From positions 186,001-250,000 of the forward strand of contig NZ_JAGGOJ010000007.1 in assembly GCF_018614575.1 (NCBI RefSeq): DNA of 64,000 nt, given 5' to 3'. The notes under the pieces were generated by a model. The model worked only from the letters and a program-made list of their open reading frames with translations, did not search any database and was not told the origin of the DNA. The stretch is from Streptomyces sp. ISL-10 (lineage in GTDB: Bacteria > Actinomycetota > Actinomycetes > Streptomycetales > Streptomycetaceae). The number at the start of each line of letters is the position of its first letter. Position 1 is the stretch's first letter. Both the position numbers and the translations under genes were made by a program. Below, in pieces: positions 40,290 to 48,697 of this stretch.

Positions 40290-41954
40290 GTGCGGATCGG
40301 ACTACTCACGGACGGTGGTTATCCGTATGCGCCGGGTGAGTCGGGGCTCTGGTGCGACCGGCTGGTGCACGGACTCGCGCAGCACGAGTTCGACGTCTAC
40401 GCGCTCCGTCGCAGCGCCCGGCAGGAGGAGCAGCGCCACCCTGCGCTGCCGCCGCAGGTGCGCCGAGTGCGCAGCGCGCGGCTGTGGGCGCCGGCCGCCG
40501 ACGGCGTGCGCCACGGACGGCGCGAACGACTGCGCTTCACCGGGCACTTCGCCGACCTGGCGGCCGCGCTCTGTACCGGTGGGGAAGGCTTCGCCGAAGG
40601 GCTGTACGGTCTCGCCGACCTCGCTCGCGACCACGGCGGACTGCCCGCCGCCCTGCGTTCCGAAACAGCCCTGCGCACCCTCGAATCCGCCTGCCGCGTT
40701 CCCGGCGCACACCGCGTCCTGCAGGGCGTGACCGTCGCCGACCTGCTCGCCGTCGCCGAACGGCTGGAGCGCGCGCTGCGCCCCCTCTCGCTCGACTGGT
40801 ACGAGGACGACGGCCTCGCGTCGGCCGACCTCTGCCACGCCGCGTCCGGTGGAACGGCGGCGCTGCCCGGCCTGTTGGCCAAACGCTTCTGCGGGGTCCC
40901 GCTGCTGGTCACGGAGTACGGGGCGCAGGTGCGCGCGCAGTATCTCGCCGCGCGCGAGGATGGATTGAGCGACCCCGTGCGGGCCATGCTCGCCGGCTTC
41001 CACGGGCAGCTCGCCGCCGAGACCTACCGCCAGGCGGCCGTCATCACCCCCGGGAACGCCCACACCCGGCGCTGGCAGGAGAAGTGCGGCGCCGACCGCG
41101 CCAAGCTGCGCACCGTCCACCCCGGTATGGAGGCGGACCGTTTCACGGCCGTCGGGGAGAGCGACGACGCGGGGGACGGGCACACCCTCGTCTGGGTGGG
41201 CAGGATCGAACCCGCCAGGGACCTCATCGCCCTGCTCCACGCCTTCGCCGCGATCCGCAAGGAGGAGCCGGCCGCTCGCCTGCGGATCTTCGGCGCGCCC
41301 GTGCGGAGCGACGAGGGCACGACGTACCTGGCCCACTGCCGCGCCCTGGCCGCGCAGCTCTTTCCCGACGAGGCCGCGGACGCGCACGCCGTCGGGGACA
41401 ACCCGGTCTCCTTCGAGGAGATCGGCGGCCCCGAGGCGCCCGAAGTGGGCGACGCGTACGCCGCCGGAGCGGTCGCCGTCCTCTCCAGCGTGGTCGAGGG
41501 CTTCCCGGTCAGCCTCGTCGAGGCGATGTTCTGCGGCCGGGCGACGGTGTCCACGGACGTCGGGGCGGTCGTCGAAGTCATCGGCGGCACCGGGCTGGTG
41601 GTGCCACCGCGCAACCCGCGGGCGCTCGCGGACGCGTGCCTCGCGCTGCTGCGCGACCCGGAGCGCCGTGCGCGCCTGGGCGCGGCCGCGCGTGCCCGCG
41701 CGCTGGAACTCTTCACCGTCGAACAGAACCTGACGGCATTTCGCGGCATTTACCTGGAGCTGATCTCGCACTCGCCGGTGCAGCGGGAGGCCGTCGACGC
41801 CGACGGCGAGCCCCTGCCCTTCGCGCACCCGGCCGAATCGCATGTGCCGGGCGGCTGGACGGGAACGGGCGCGCAGACGCCGAGTTGGGTCGCGGGAACC
41901 GGGCTCGTCGGCGCCGGCACGACACCGGAGAGAAGGAAGGAGGCAGGCCGATGA
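40290..41954 (+). CDS. GT4 glycosyltransferase with N-terminal DUF3492, PelF-like
   Basis: 554 aa, cytoplasmic. It begins 'MRIGLLTDGGYPYAPGESGLW', the nucleotide-sugar-binding start of DUF3492 (PelF) enzymes, and ends in the GT-B C-terminal half: 'TLVWVGRIEPARDLIALLHAF', 'DAYAAGAVAVLSSVVEGFPVSLVEAM' with the ExxxxxxxE pair E403/E411 that binds the sugar donor. PelF polymerises UDP-GalNAc/GlcNAc for the Pel polysaccharide. The last ~65 residues are a Pro/Gly-rich extension not needed for the fold. It overlaps the next gene (ATGA) and starts a four-gene set with a sugar epimerase and a Spherulin-4 hydrolase. This points to synthesis of an amino-sugar exopolysaccharide, though the product is inferred. 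Confidence 0.88.
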   Translation: MRIGLLTDGGYPYAPGESGLWCDRLVHGLAQHEFDVYALRRSARQEEQRHPALPPQVRRVRSARLWAPAADGVRHGRRERLRFTGHFADLAAALCTGGEGFAEGLYGLADLARDHGGLPAALRSETALRTLESACRVPGAHRVLQGVTVADLLAVAERLERALRPLSLDWYEDDGLASADLCHAASGGTAALPGLLAKRFCGVPLLVTEYGAQVRAQYLAAREDGLSDPVRAMLAGFHGQLAAETYRQAAVITPGNAHTRRWQEKCGADRAKLRTVHPGMEADRFTAVGESDDAGDGHTLVWVGRIEPARDLIALLHAFAAIRKEEPAARLRIFGAPVRSDEGTTYLAHCRALAAQLFPDEAADAHAVGDNPVSFEEIGGPEAPEVGDAYAAGAVAVLSSVVEGFPVSLVEAMFCGRATVSTDVGAVVEVIGGTGLVVPPRNPRALADACLALLRDPERRARLGAAARARALELFTVEQNLTAFRGIYLELISHSPVQREAVDADGEPLPFAHPAESHVPGGWTGTGAQTPSWVAGTGLVGAGTTPERRKEAGR

Positions 41955-43804
41955 ACGCGGCACGCATCACGGGGAACGCGGCCCCCGAGGAACCGGCGGC
42001 GCTGGACGGCGGCCTCGACCTCGACCTGGAGACCGACAGGGACCACGTCCGCGCGGTCTGGGCCCTGGCGGCGCTGACGGCCCTCGACGACATCCGCGCA
42101 GAGTCGGCGCCGGGAGGTGACCCGGCCGGACCCGGCGACGCGGAGGTGCAGGACCGGTCCTGCACGGGGGGCGCCATGTCGGGGGAGGCGGTCGCGGACG
42201 CCTCCGGGGAGCGCGCCGGTGCCTCGGGTGAGCCGCTTGCTGGTGCCGATGGCGGGGCCGGGCGATCGCGGGAGCCCTTCGCCGGTGCCGGGCGATCCGA
42301 GTCCGTCATCCCTCCGGCACCGGCGCACCGCGACGAGGCGGCGGGCACCGACCGGCCCGGAGACGGACCACCGCTGACGGACACATTCCCGGGGGGAGCG
42401 CCGTGCGACGGCACGGCCGCTGCGGCGCACACCCCGCCCACGGTTGGCCGGTCCCATGGCGAATCCGGCTCCCCGGACACGGGCAGCTCCGCGTCGGGCG
42501 GTGCCGAAGGAGGAACGGTCGTACCTGTCGTCGGCTTCGGGCCGGACGGTGTCGACGACGTCGTTCCGCAGAGCGCCCGCGGCTCCGTGGTCGGCGGCCC
42601 TGACGGCGCCGGGCCCCCGAGCCCCGGGGATACCGCGCCGGGTATCGGCGACGACGTCATTCCGCCCAGCGCCGAACGTGCCGCGGCCGCACCGGCAGAC
42701 GGCGCGCCCGGGCGGGACCGTTTCCGCAGGGACGGCGGCCCCGTACGGGCCGCCGGTCGGCGGGCCGGGGCCGATCCCGTCAAGAGGCTCATCCACCGGC
42801 ATCGTGAGCTCTGCGAGCACGCCGTCGACCCTCTGGAGATCGCCGCGGGGCTCGAGGCCCATGGGGTGACCGACCGCACCGCCGCTCGCTTCCGGCACCG
42901 GGACGTCTTCTCGCTCGCCGAGGAGATGTTCGCGCGGGCGGAGCGCACCACCGCCGACGACCGCCCGGCGCGCGCCGCCGATCCACGCGCCGGGCGGGCC
43001 GGGCCGCCCCTGGGACCGCTGCTGCCGGGCGCCGTGTGCGCCCTCACGGTCGCGGGCATGGCCGCCACCGAGGGCGCCGCCCGGCTCGCGGTCGGCGCAC
43101 TCGGCGCGCTCGCCACGGGCATCGCGCTCCTGTTCGCGCTGCGCAGTGGCCCGCTGCGCGCCCGGGGCCGTACGCTCCCCGCCGCACGCCTGTGGACACT
43201 GTTCCTGCTCGCCCACGCGGCATGCGGCCAAGGGCTGCTCGGCGCGATCGTCGGCGGCGGCCCGGACGGCGTCCGGCCCATGAGTGCCGCCCCTCTCGTC
43301 GCCCTCGCCCTCGCCGTCGCACCGGCGGCCTGGTGCGCGCACCTCTTCTCCGTACGGGCGCGCCGCAGGCTCGGCACCAGCCGTGGACTGGACGACTTCG
43401 CCACCGGGACCCGCCCCCTGCTGCTCGCCGTCCTTCTTCTGTACGTCGGCGCGCTGGGCGGAATCGCCACCCTGACCGGGCTCGTCCTGCCCGACGCGGG
43501 GACGCTCGCGCCCGCCGTGGTGCTGGGCACGCTGCTCTTCCTGGCCCGGCTGCTCGTCGTCCACGGCTTCCCGGAGCCCGCATCGGCCGCCCTGGCCGCG
43601 GCATGCGCCGTCGAGGTGGCGGCCCCCGCCCTGCTGCTGTCGGGCGTGCTGCCCGGCCTCGACCTCCTCGCGCGTCCTGTGGAGGCGCTCGTCGGGGCGG
43701 GGGGCGTCGCGGCCGTACCGGTACTGGCCTGCGGGGCCGCCGCGCTGGGACTCGCCGTCCACGCGTTCGCGATGCTCGCCCGGGCCTCGGCCCACAGCCA
43801 CTGA
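41951..43804 (+). CDS. Multi-pass membrane protein of the polysaccharide set
   Basis: 617 aa. Residues ~1-275 are low-complexity (Gly/Ala/Asp/Pro) and probably disordered. A small helical segment (~277-333, 'DPLEIAAGLEAHGVTDRTAA') precedes about eight hydrophobic helices (~353-612), such as 'PGAVCALTVAGMAATEG', 'VALALAVAPAAWCAHLF' and 'LLLAVLLLYVGALGGIATL'. The start overlaps the glycosyltransferase stop by 4 bases, so it is made together with it. By position it could move the polymer or its precursor across the membrane, in the place of PelG/PelE, but I see no similarity to the MOP flippases and call its role unknown. Confidence 0.75.
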   Translation: MNAARITGNAAPEEPAALDGGLDLDLETDRDHVRAVWALAALTALDDIRAESAPGGDPAGPGDAEVQDRSCTGGAMSGEAVADASGERAGASGEPLAGADGGAGRSREPFAGAGRSESVIPPAPAHRDEAAGTDRPGDGPPLTDTFPGGAPCDGTAAAAHTPPTVGRSHGESGSPDTGSSASGGAEGGTVVPVVGFGPDGVDDVVPQSARGSVVGGPDGAGPPSPGDTAPGIGDDVIPPSAERAAAAPADGAPGRDRFRRDGGPVRAAGRRAGADPVKRLIHRHRELCEHAVDPLEIAAGLEAHGVTDRTAARFRHRDVFSLAEEMFARAERTTADDRPARAADPRAGRAGPPLGPLLPGAVCALTVAGMAATEGAARLAVGALGALATGIALLFALRSGPLRARGRTLPAARLWTLFLLAHAACGQGLLGAIVGGGPDGVRPMSAAPLVALALAVAPAAWCAHLFSVRARRRLGTSRGLDDFATGTRPLLLAVLLLYVGALGGIATLTGLVLPDAGTLAPAVVLGTLLFLARLLVVHGFPEPASAALAAACAVEVAAPALLLSGVLPGLDLLARPVEALVGAGGVAAVPVLACGAAALGLAVHAFAMLARASAHSH

Positions 43805-43836
43805 AGGGCCACACCCACCGAAGGGCCACACCCACC
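43803..43836 (+). repeat. Exact 17-base direct repeat, two copies
   Basis: GAAGGGCCACACCCACC occurs at 43803-43819 and again at 43820-43836, directly over the stop of the membrane protein gene. Confidence 0.85.
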
Positions 43837-43941
43837 GAACACCACCCGCCATGGAGCCGGCCGACGCGGTCCGCGGAGCCGACACCGCGGAGCAGCCGGC
43901 ATCCATGGGATCGACAGCAACACCCCCGAAGGAGACTGCGC

Positions 43942-43995
43942 ATGACCCCGCACCACCCAGTCACGGCCCGTCGGCACCGAGGAGCCGCGCAATGA
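43942..43995 (+). CDS. Possible 17-aa leader peptide coupled to the epimerase
   Basis: An ATG with an ideal site (GAAGGAG, seven bases upstream) opens a 17-codon frame rich in His, Arg and Pro (starts MTPHHP, ends GAAQ). Its TGA overlaps the epimerase ATG (ATGA at 43992-43995). It may be a short coupling or attenuator peptide; it may also be only a relic of an older start. Not testable by eye. Confidence 0.35.
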   Translation: MTPHHPVTARRHRGAAQ

Positions 43996-44951
43996 GGGTC
44001 CTTCTGCTCGGTGCCAACGGATTCCTCGGCCGCTTCGTCGCCGACCGGCTCCTCGCCGATCCGGCCGTGCACCTCACCGCGCTCGGCCGCGGCGACGACG
44101 CCGACGTGCGCTTCGACCTCTCCGGCGGCAGCCCGGGCGCGCTCACGCGCTTCCTCGGCGCGGTCCACCCAGGTGTCGTCATCAACTGCGCGGGCGCCAC
44201 CCGCGGCGGCGCCCGGGAACTGACCCGGCACAACACCGTCGCCGTCGCCACCGTCTGCGAGGCACTGCGGCGCAGCGGATGCGGCGCACGGCTCGTCCAG
44301 ATCGGCTGCGCCTCGGAGTACGGACCGTCCCAGCACGGCTCGTCGACGGCCGAGGACGCCGTGCCGCGGCCCGGCGGCCCGTACGGGGTGAGCAAACTCG
44401 CCGCCACCGAGCTGGTGCTCGGCTCGGGACTCGACGCCGTCGTCCTGCGGGTCTTCTCGCCCGTGGGCCCCGGCACCCCGGCCGGCTCCCCGCTCGGCCG
44501 CCTCGCCGAGGCGATGCGGCGGACCATGCAGCAGGGAGACGGCGAGCTGAAGCTCAGCGGCCTCGGCGTGCAGCGCGACTTCGTCGACGTACGGGACGTG
44601 GCGCGCGCCGTGCACGCCGCCTCCCTGTCCGCCGCGCAGGGCGTCGTCAACATCGGCACCGGGCGCGCCGTGAAGCTCCGGGACGCGGCGGCGACCCTCG
44701 CGCGCGTCGCCGGTTACGCGGGCGCCCTGCACGAACTGGATGTGCCTTCGGGCCGCCCCGGCATCGGCGCGCCGCGCGGCGAGTCGGTCGCCGAGCACCT
44801 GGCCGCCACCCCCTCCCCGTACCCGGACGGCTGCGGTGGCTGGCAGCAGGCCGATGTGCGCACCGCACGGGACCGGCTCGGCTGGCGGCCCCGTATCAAC
44901 CTCGAGGAATCCCTCGCCGACATCTGGATGGAGGCGGCATGCCGCATCTGA
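43992..44951 (+). CDS. NAD-dependent sugar epimerase/dehydratase
   Basis: 319 aa, extended short-chain dehydrogenase fold. 'LLLGANGFLGRFVADRLL' is the NAD-binding GxxGxxG loop; the active site has a Ser region 'IGCASEYGPS' and Y131-x3-K135 in 'GPYGVSKLAATEL'. 'QRDFVDVRDVARAVHAA' and 'GVVNIGTGRAVKLRD' are typical of UDP-sugar epimerases. Between the PelF-like transferase and the Spherulin-4 hydrolase, a UDP-GlcNAc/UDP-GalNAc 4-epimerase role (like PelX) is likely, but the sugar cannot be read from sequence alone. A possible leader peptide overlaps the start. Its own end overlaps the next gene by 13 bases. Confidence 0.88.
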   Translation: MRVLLLGANGFLGRFVADRLLADPAVHLTALGRGDDADVRFDLSGGSPGALTRFLGAVHPGVVINCAGATRGGARELTRHNTVAVATVCEALRRSGCGARLVQIGCASEYGPSQHGSSTAEDAVPRPGGPYGVSKLAATELVLGSGLDAVVLRVFSPVGPGTPAGSPLGRLAEAMRRTMQQGDGELKLSGLGVQRDFVDVRDVARAVHAASLSAAQGVVNIGTGRAVKLRDAAATLARVAGYAGALHELDVPSGRPGIGAPRGESVAEHLAATPSPYPDGCGGWQQADVRTARDRLGWRPRINLEESLADIWMEAACRI

Positions 44952-45700
44952 CGAGCTCCGGTGCCCAGCTCTCGGCGACCGGCGCGGACGGGCTGGGCTT
45001 CGGCATCCCCGGCTACGCCCACCCGCTGCTCGCGCCCCTCGAATGGGCCGAACTGACCCGCCCCGGGACGCCGCTGCACTGGGTGGTCCTCAATGTCGCC
45101 GACGGTCCCGGCATCCTCCCCGACCCGCACTGCCTGGAGGCGGCGGGCCGGCTGAGGAACGCGGGGGTGCGCGTGCTGGGACACCTCGACCTCGCCCATG
45201 GCGCCCGCTCGTTCGGGGACGTCGTCTGTGATGCTCAGCACTTCTGCGACTGGTACCGGGTCGACGGCTTCCTGCTCGACCGCTGCCCGGTCGAGCGCGC
45301 GGACCTGGCGCAGGTGCGGCGCACCACGGCCACGCTGGATGCCATGACGGACGGCGGCCACCTGGTCCTCGGGCACGGCGCCCACCCGCACCCGGGCTAC
45401 GCCGAGGCGGCGGACCAGCTGGTCACCTTCTCCGGACCGTGGACGGATTACCGCTGGTCGCAGGTGGCCGAATGGACGGCGGACCATCCGCCGGAGCGGT
45501 TCGCGCATTTCGTCCACGGGGTGCCGCGCACGCATCTGGAGGAGGCCACCCGGATCGCGCGCTGGCAGGGCGCCGGGACGATCTTCTTCACGGACCGCGG
45601 CGGCCCGGAGGAAGGAAAAGGGCAAAGTGGCCCATACGAGGCACTGCCCGGCTACTGGGACGAAATCGTCTCGCAGATCGGACCGGGTGTCTCGGAATGA
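44939..45700 (+). CDS. Spherulin-4 family glycoside hydrolase (GH135-like)
   Basis: 253 aa, TIM-barrel-like, no signal peptide seen. Characteristic parts are 'FGIPGYAHPLLAPLEWAEL', 'WVVLNVADGPGILPDPHCLEA', 'VRVLGHLDLAHGARS', 'DWYRVDGFLLDRCPVER' (with the candidate catalytic Asp) and 'AGTIFFTDRGGPEEG'. The Spherulin-4/Sph3 family hydrolyses alpha-1,4-galactosaminogalactan-type polymers, and PelA has an analogous hydrolase. So this enzyme would trim or turn over the polymer made by the set. The lack of a visible export signal means it would work inside the cell or leave by another route. Start overlaps the epimerase end. Confidence 0.85.
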   Translation: MPHLTSSGAQLSATGADGLGFGIPGYAHPLLAPLEWAELTRPGTPLHWVVLNVADGPGILPDPHCLEAAGRLRNAGVRVLGHLDLAHGARSFGDVVCDAQHFCDWYRVDGFLLDRCPVERADLAQVRRTTATLDAMTDGGHLVLGHGAHPHPGYAEAADQLVTFSGPWTDYRWSQVAEWTADHPPERFAHFVHGVPRTHLEEATRIARWQGAGTIFFTDRGGPEEGKGQSGPYEALPGYWDEIVSQIGPGVSE

Positions 45701-45763
45701 GGAGGGCCGTGGCAGTGTTACGGGGAGAACAACCGTACTGACTTACCGACCAACGGAGCCCCC

Positions 45764-46942
45764 GTGTCGCTGCCACCCCTGGTCGAGCCGGCTGCCGAGC
45801 TCACCGTAGACGAGGTCCGCAGGTACTCCCGCCACCTGATCATCCCGGATGTCGGGATGGACGGGCAGAAGCGGCTGAAGAACGCCAAGGTGCTCGCCGT
45901 GGGCGCGGGCGGCCTCGGTTCGCCGGCCCTGATGTACCTCGCCGCGGCCGGTGTCGGCACGCTCGGCATCGTGGAGTTCGACGAGGTCGACGAGTCGAAC
46001 CTGCAGCGTCAGATCATCCACAGCCAGGCGGACATCGGCCGTTCCAAGGCCGAGTCGGCCCGCGACAGCGTCAAGGGCATCAACCCGTACGTGAACGTCG
46101 TCCTCCACGAAGAGCGGCTCGAGGCCGAGAACGTGATGGACATCTTCAGCCAGTACGACCTGATCGTCGACGGCACGGACAACTTCGCGACCCGGTACCT
46201 GGTCAACGACGCGTGCGTGCTGCTGAACAAGCCCTACGTCTGGGGCTCGATCTACCGCTTCGACGGCCAGGCGTCGGTCTTCTGGTCCGAGCACGGCCCC
46301 TGCTACCGCTGCCTCTACCCGGAGCCCCCGCCGCCGGGCATGGTCCCCTCCTGCGCCGAGGGCGGCGTGCTGGGCGTGCTGTGCGCCTCGATCGGCTCCA
46401 TCCAGGTCAACGAGGCGATCAAGCTGCTCGCCGGCATCGGTGAGCCGCTGGTCGGCCGGCTGATGATCTACGACGCCCTGGAGATGCAGTACCGCCAGGT
46501 CAAGGTCCGCAAGGACCCGAACTGCGCGGTCTGCGGTGAGAACCCGACCGTCACCGAGCTCATCGACTACGAGGCCTTCTGCGGCGTCGTGTCCGAGGAG
46601 GCCCAGGAGGCGGCGGCCGGCTCGACGATCACTCCGAAGCAGCTCAAGGAGTGGATCGACGAGGGCGAGAACATCGACATCATCGATGTCCGCGAGGTCA
46701 ACGAGTACGAGATCGTCTCGATCCCGGGCGCGCGTCTGGTCCCCAAGAACGAGTTCCTGATGGGCAGCGCCCTCCAGGACCTGCCGCAGGACAAGAAGAT
46801 CGTCCTGCATTGCAAGACGGGTGTCCGCAGTGCGGAAGTCCTCGCAGTGCTCAAGTCTGCGGGCTTCGCCGACGCGGTGCACGTCGGCGGCGGCGTGATC
46901 GGCTGGGTCAACCAGATCGAGCCGGAGAAGCCGGTCTACTGA
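45764..46942 (+). CDS. moeZ: Adenylyltransferase/sulfurtransferase MoeZ
   Basis: 392 aa. The E1-like N-terminal domain has the nucleotide loop 'VGAGGLGSPALMYLAAAGVG', 'DNFATRYLVNDAC', 'CYRCLYP' and 'CAVCGE' (zinc), and 'VPSCAEGGVLGVL'. The C-terminal rhodanese domain carries the active-site cysteine C350 in 'LHCKTGVRS'. It adenylates and then thiocarboxylates the C-terminal Gly-Gly of small sulfur carriers such as MoaD/CysO/ThiS-like proteins, feeding molybdopterin, cysteine or thio-metabolite pathways. The GTG has GGAG six bases upstream. It is near the DUF3152 gene as in mycobacteria, with the polysaccharide set between. A strong terminator follows. Confidence 0.95.
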   Translation: MSLPPLVEPAAELTVDEVRRYSRHLIIPDVGMDGQKRLKNAKVLAVGAGGLGSPALMYLAAAGVGTLGIVEFDEVDESNLQRQIIHSQADIGRSKAESARDSVKGINPYVNVVLHEERLEAENVMDIFSQYDLIVDGTDNFATRYLVNDACVLLNKPYVWGSIYRFDGQASVFWSEHGPCYRCLYPEPPPPGMVPSCAEGGVLGVLCASIGSIQVNEAIKLLAGIGEPLVGRLMIYDALEMQYRQVKVRKDPNCAVCGENPTVTELIDYEAFCGVVSEEAQEAAAGSTITPKQLKEWIDEGENIDIIDVREVNEYEIVSIPGARLVPKNEFLMGSALQDLPQDKKIVLHCKTGVRSAEVLAVLKSAGFADAVHVGGGVIGWVNQIEPEKPVY

Positions 46943-46958
46943 TCACCGGCAGCTCGGT

Positions 46959-46998
46959 GCAGGGGCCCCGGACCGCGTGAGCGGTCCGGGGCCCCTGC
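46959..46998. terminator. Perfect 18-base hairpin with GTGA tetraloop
   Basis: 46959-46976 pairs perfectly with 46981-46998, the loop being GTGA (GNRA type). Located 16 bases after the moeZ stop, between moeZ and a convergent gene. Confidence 0.9.
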
Positions 46999-47050
46999 TG
47001 CTGCGAGGTGGCGCGCGGCTTCAGGGCGCCCCCTCGCGAGGCGTACGGCC

Positions 47051-48637
47051 TCACGAGGTGCAGGTCGTGCCGTCCGCCGGCACCTTGCCGTCGAGCAGGT
47101 AGCCGTCCACGATGCGTGTCACACAGGATCCGCTGCCGTACGCCCCGTGCCCCTCGCCCTTGTTGGTGACGAGCACGCCGACGCCCGCCCCGAGCTCGTC
47201 CGCCATCCGGCGCGCACCCTCGTACGGCGTCGCCGGGTCGCCCGTCGTGCCGACGACCAGGATCGGCGCGGCGCCCTTCGCCGACACCTCGGGGGTATCG
47301 GACGCACCGGGCACCGGCCAGTCGGCGCACCAGCCCGCCAGGTCCCACGCCAGATAGGGGCCGAAGACGGGGGAGACCCCGGTGAAGTCGGCGAGATGAC
47401 GGGAGCGGACCTCGTCCGCCGTCACGCGGCCCTTCGCGTCGGCGCACGATATGGCGCGCTGCGAGTGGTCCTGCGTGCCGTAACGGCCCTTCTCGTCAAG
47501 GTTGTTGTACGAGTCGGCCATCAGCAGCAGCTGGGTGCCGTCACCGTTCTCGGCCGCCTCCAGCGCGGACGTCAGGTACTTCCAGTTGTCCTCCGAGTAC
47601 AGCGGCATGATGATGCCGGTCACCGCGAGGCTCTGGGTGAGCTTGCGGCCGCCGTCCGCGGGCAGCGGCTCGCGGTCCAGCTCGCGAAGGAGCTTCGTCA
47701 CGCGCGCGGTGCCGTCCGCGGCGGCGATGCCCCGGCTCGTGAAGTAGTTGTCCAGCGCGCGCTGGAAGCCGCGGGCCTGGTTGCGCGAGTGGGCCACGTA
47801 GTCGGCCGAGGGGTCGACGACCGCGTCCAGGACGAGCCGCCCGGTGTTCCGGGGGAACACGTGGGCGTACACGCCCCCGAGTTCGGTGCCGTACGAGAAT
47901 CCGAGGTAGTGCAGCTTGTCGTCGCCGAGGACCTGGCGGATCAGGTCCATGTCGCGTGCGGCGCTGACCGTGCCGACGTGCGGCAGGACCCGGCCGGACT
48001 TCTCGGCGCAGCCCGCACCGAACGCCGCCGAGTCCTCGATGTACGCCTTCTCCTCCCGTGGGGTGTCCGGGGTGAAGTCCAATGCCAGCGACTTCGCGGT
48101 CTCCTTGTCGTCCCGGCACACCACCGCCGAGCTCTCGGCGACGCCGCGCGGGTCGAAACCGACCAGGTCGTAGCGCTGGTGCAGGGTCGCGTAGCCCTTG
48201 GCGGCACCCGGCAGCGCGGCGACCCCGGAGCCGCCCGGACCACCGAAGTTGAACAGCAGCGAGCCGATGCGCCGGTCCGGCTCCTTCGCCACGGAGCGGA
48301 TGAGGGCGATGCCGATGGTCTCCCCGGTGGGGTCGCCGTAGTCGAGCGGCGCCTTGAGCGTGGCGCACCGCCACTGCCGGCCGGGCCGCTCGGCGTAGCT
48401 TCCGTACGCCTTGACCGGTGCCTCGCACGCGCCCCAGTCCAGCCGCTGCCCGGTGAGCTCGGCAGGCAGTGCCACCGTCCCCGGGCCGGTGTCCGCCGAG
48501 GAGGCGGGGGCGGACGGTGCGGCGCTGTTCTTCCCGTCCTGTGTCGTGTCGCTGCCCACGCTGTCGCATCCCGCGGCCGTACCGGCCAGCACCGCCATCG
48601 CGGCGGCCAGGGCTCCCGCCCTGACTCGTTTCCTCAT
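47051..48637 (-). CDS. Secreted/lipoprotein alpha/beta hydrolase, SlpD/SlpE (TAP-like) type, copy 1
   Basis: 528 aa. Signal peptide with a lipobox-like end ('LAGTAAGCDS'), then the alpha/beta hydrolase with 'GSLLFNFGGPGGSGV' (oxyanion region), the Ser in 'LGFSYGTELGGVYA', the acid in 'VVGTTGDPATPYEGA' and His in 'GEGHGAYGSGSCV', and a TAP-like C-terminal domain. These are tripeptidyl/mycelium-associated aminopeptidases of Streptomyces. The neighbour at 48698 is a clear paralogue: blocks such as 'DMDLIRQVLGDDKLHYLG' and 'YEGARRMADELG' are shared. The two probably arose by tandem duplication. ATG start at 48637. Confidence 0.9.
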   Translation of the reverse strand: MRKRVRAGALAAAMAVLAGTAAGCDSVGSDTTQDGKNSAAPSAPASSADTGPGTVALPAELTGQRLDWGACEAPVKAYGSYAERPGRQWRCATLKAPLDYGDPTGETIGIALIRSVAKEPDRRIGSLLFNFGGPGGSGVAALPGAAKGYATLHQRYDLVGFDPRGVAESSAVVCRDDKETAKSLALDFTPDTPREEKAYIEDSAAFGAGCAEKSGRVLPHVGTVSAARDMDLIRQVLGDDKLHYLGFSYGTELGGVYAHVFPRNTGRLVLDAVVDPSADYVAHSRNQARGFQRALDNYFTSRGIAAADGTARVTKLLRELDREPLPADGGRKLTQSLAVTGIIMPLYSEDNWKYLTSALEAAENGDGTQLLLMADSYNNLDEKGRYGTQDHSQRAISCADAKGRVTADEVRSRHLADFTGVSPVFGPYLAWDLAGWCADWPVPGASDTPEVSAKGAAPILVVGTTGDPATPYEGARRMADELGAGVGVLVTNKGEGHGAYGSGSCVTRIVDGYLLDGKVPADGTTCTS

Positions 48638-48697
48638 TCCGGCCCCCCAAGGCGTTCGAAGACAGTTTCGACATCCTAGGCAGGCGTCTTTGCTGCT

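Noticed and set aside
40352..41950. Extension of the membrane protein frame upstream of 41951
   Set aside because: It runs through the glycosyltransferase gene in another frame and is Arg-rich nonsense; the ATG at 41951 with ATGA overlap is the natural start.
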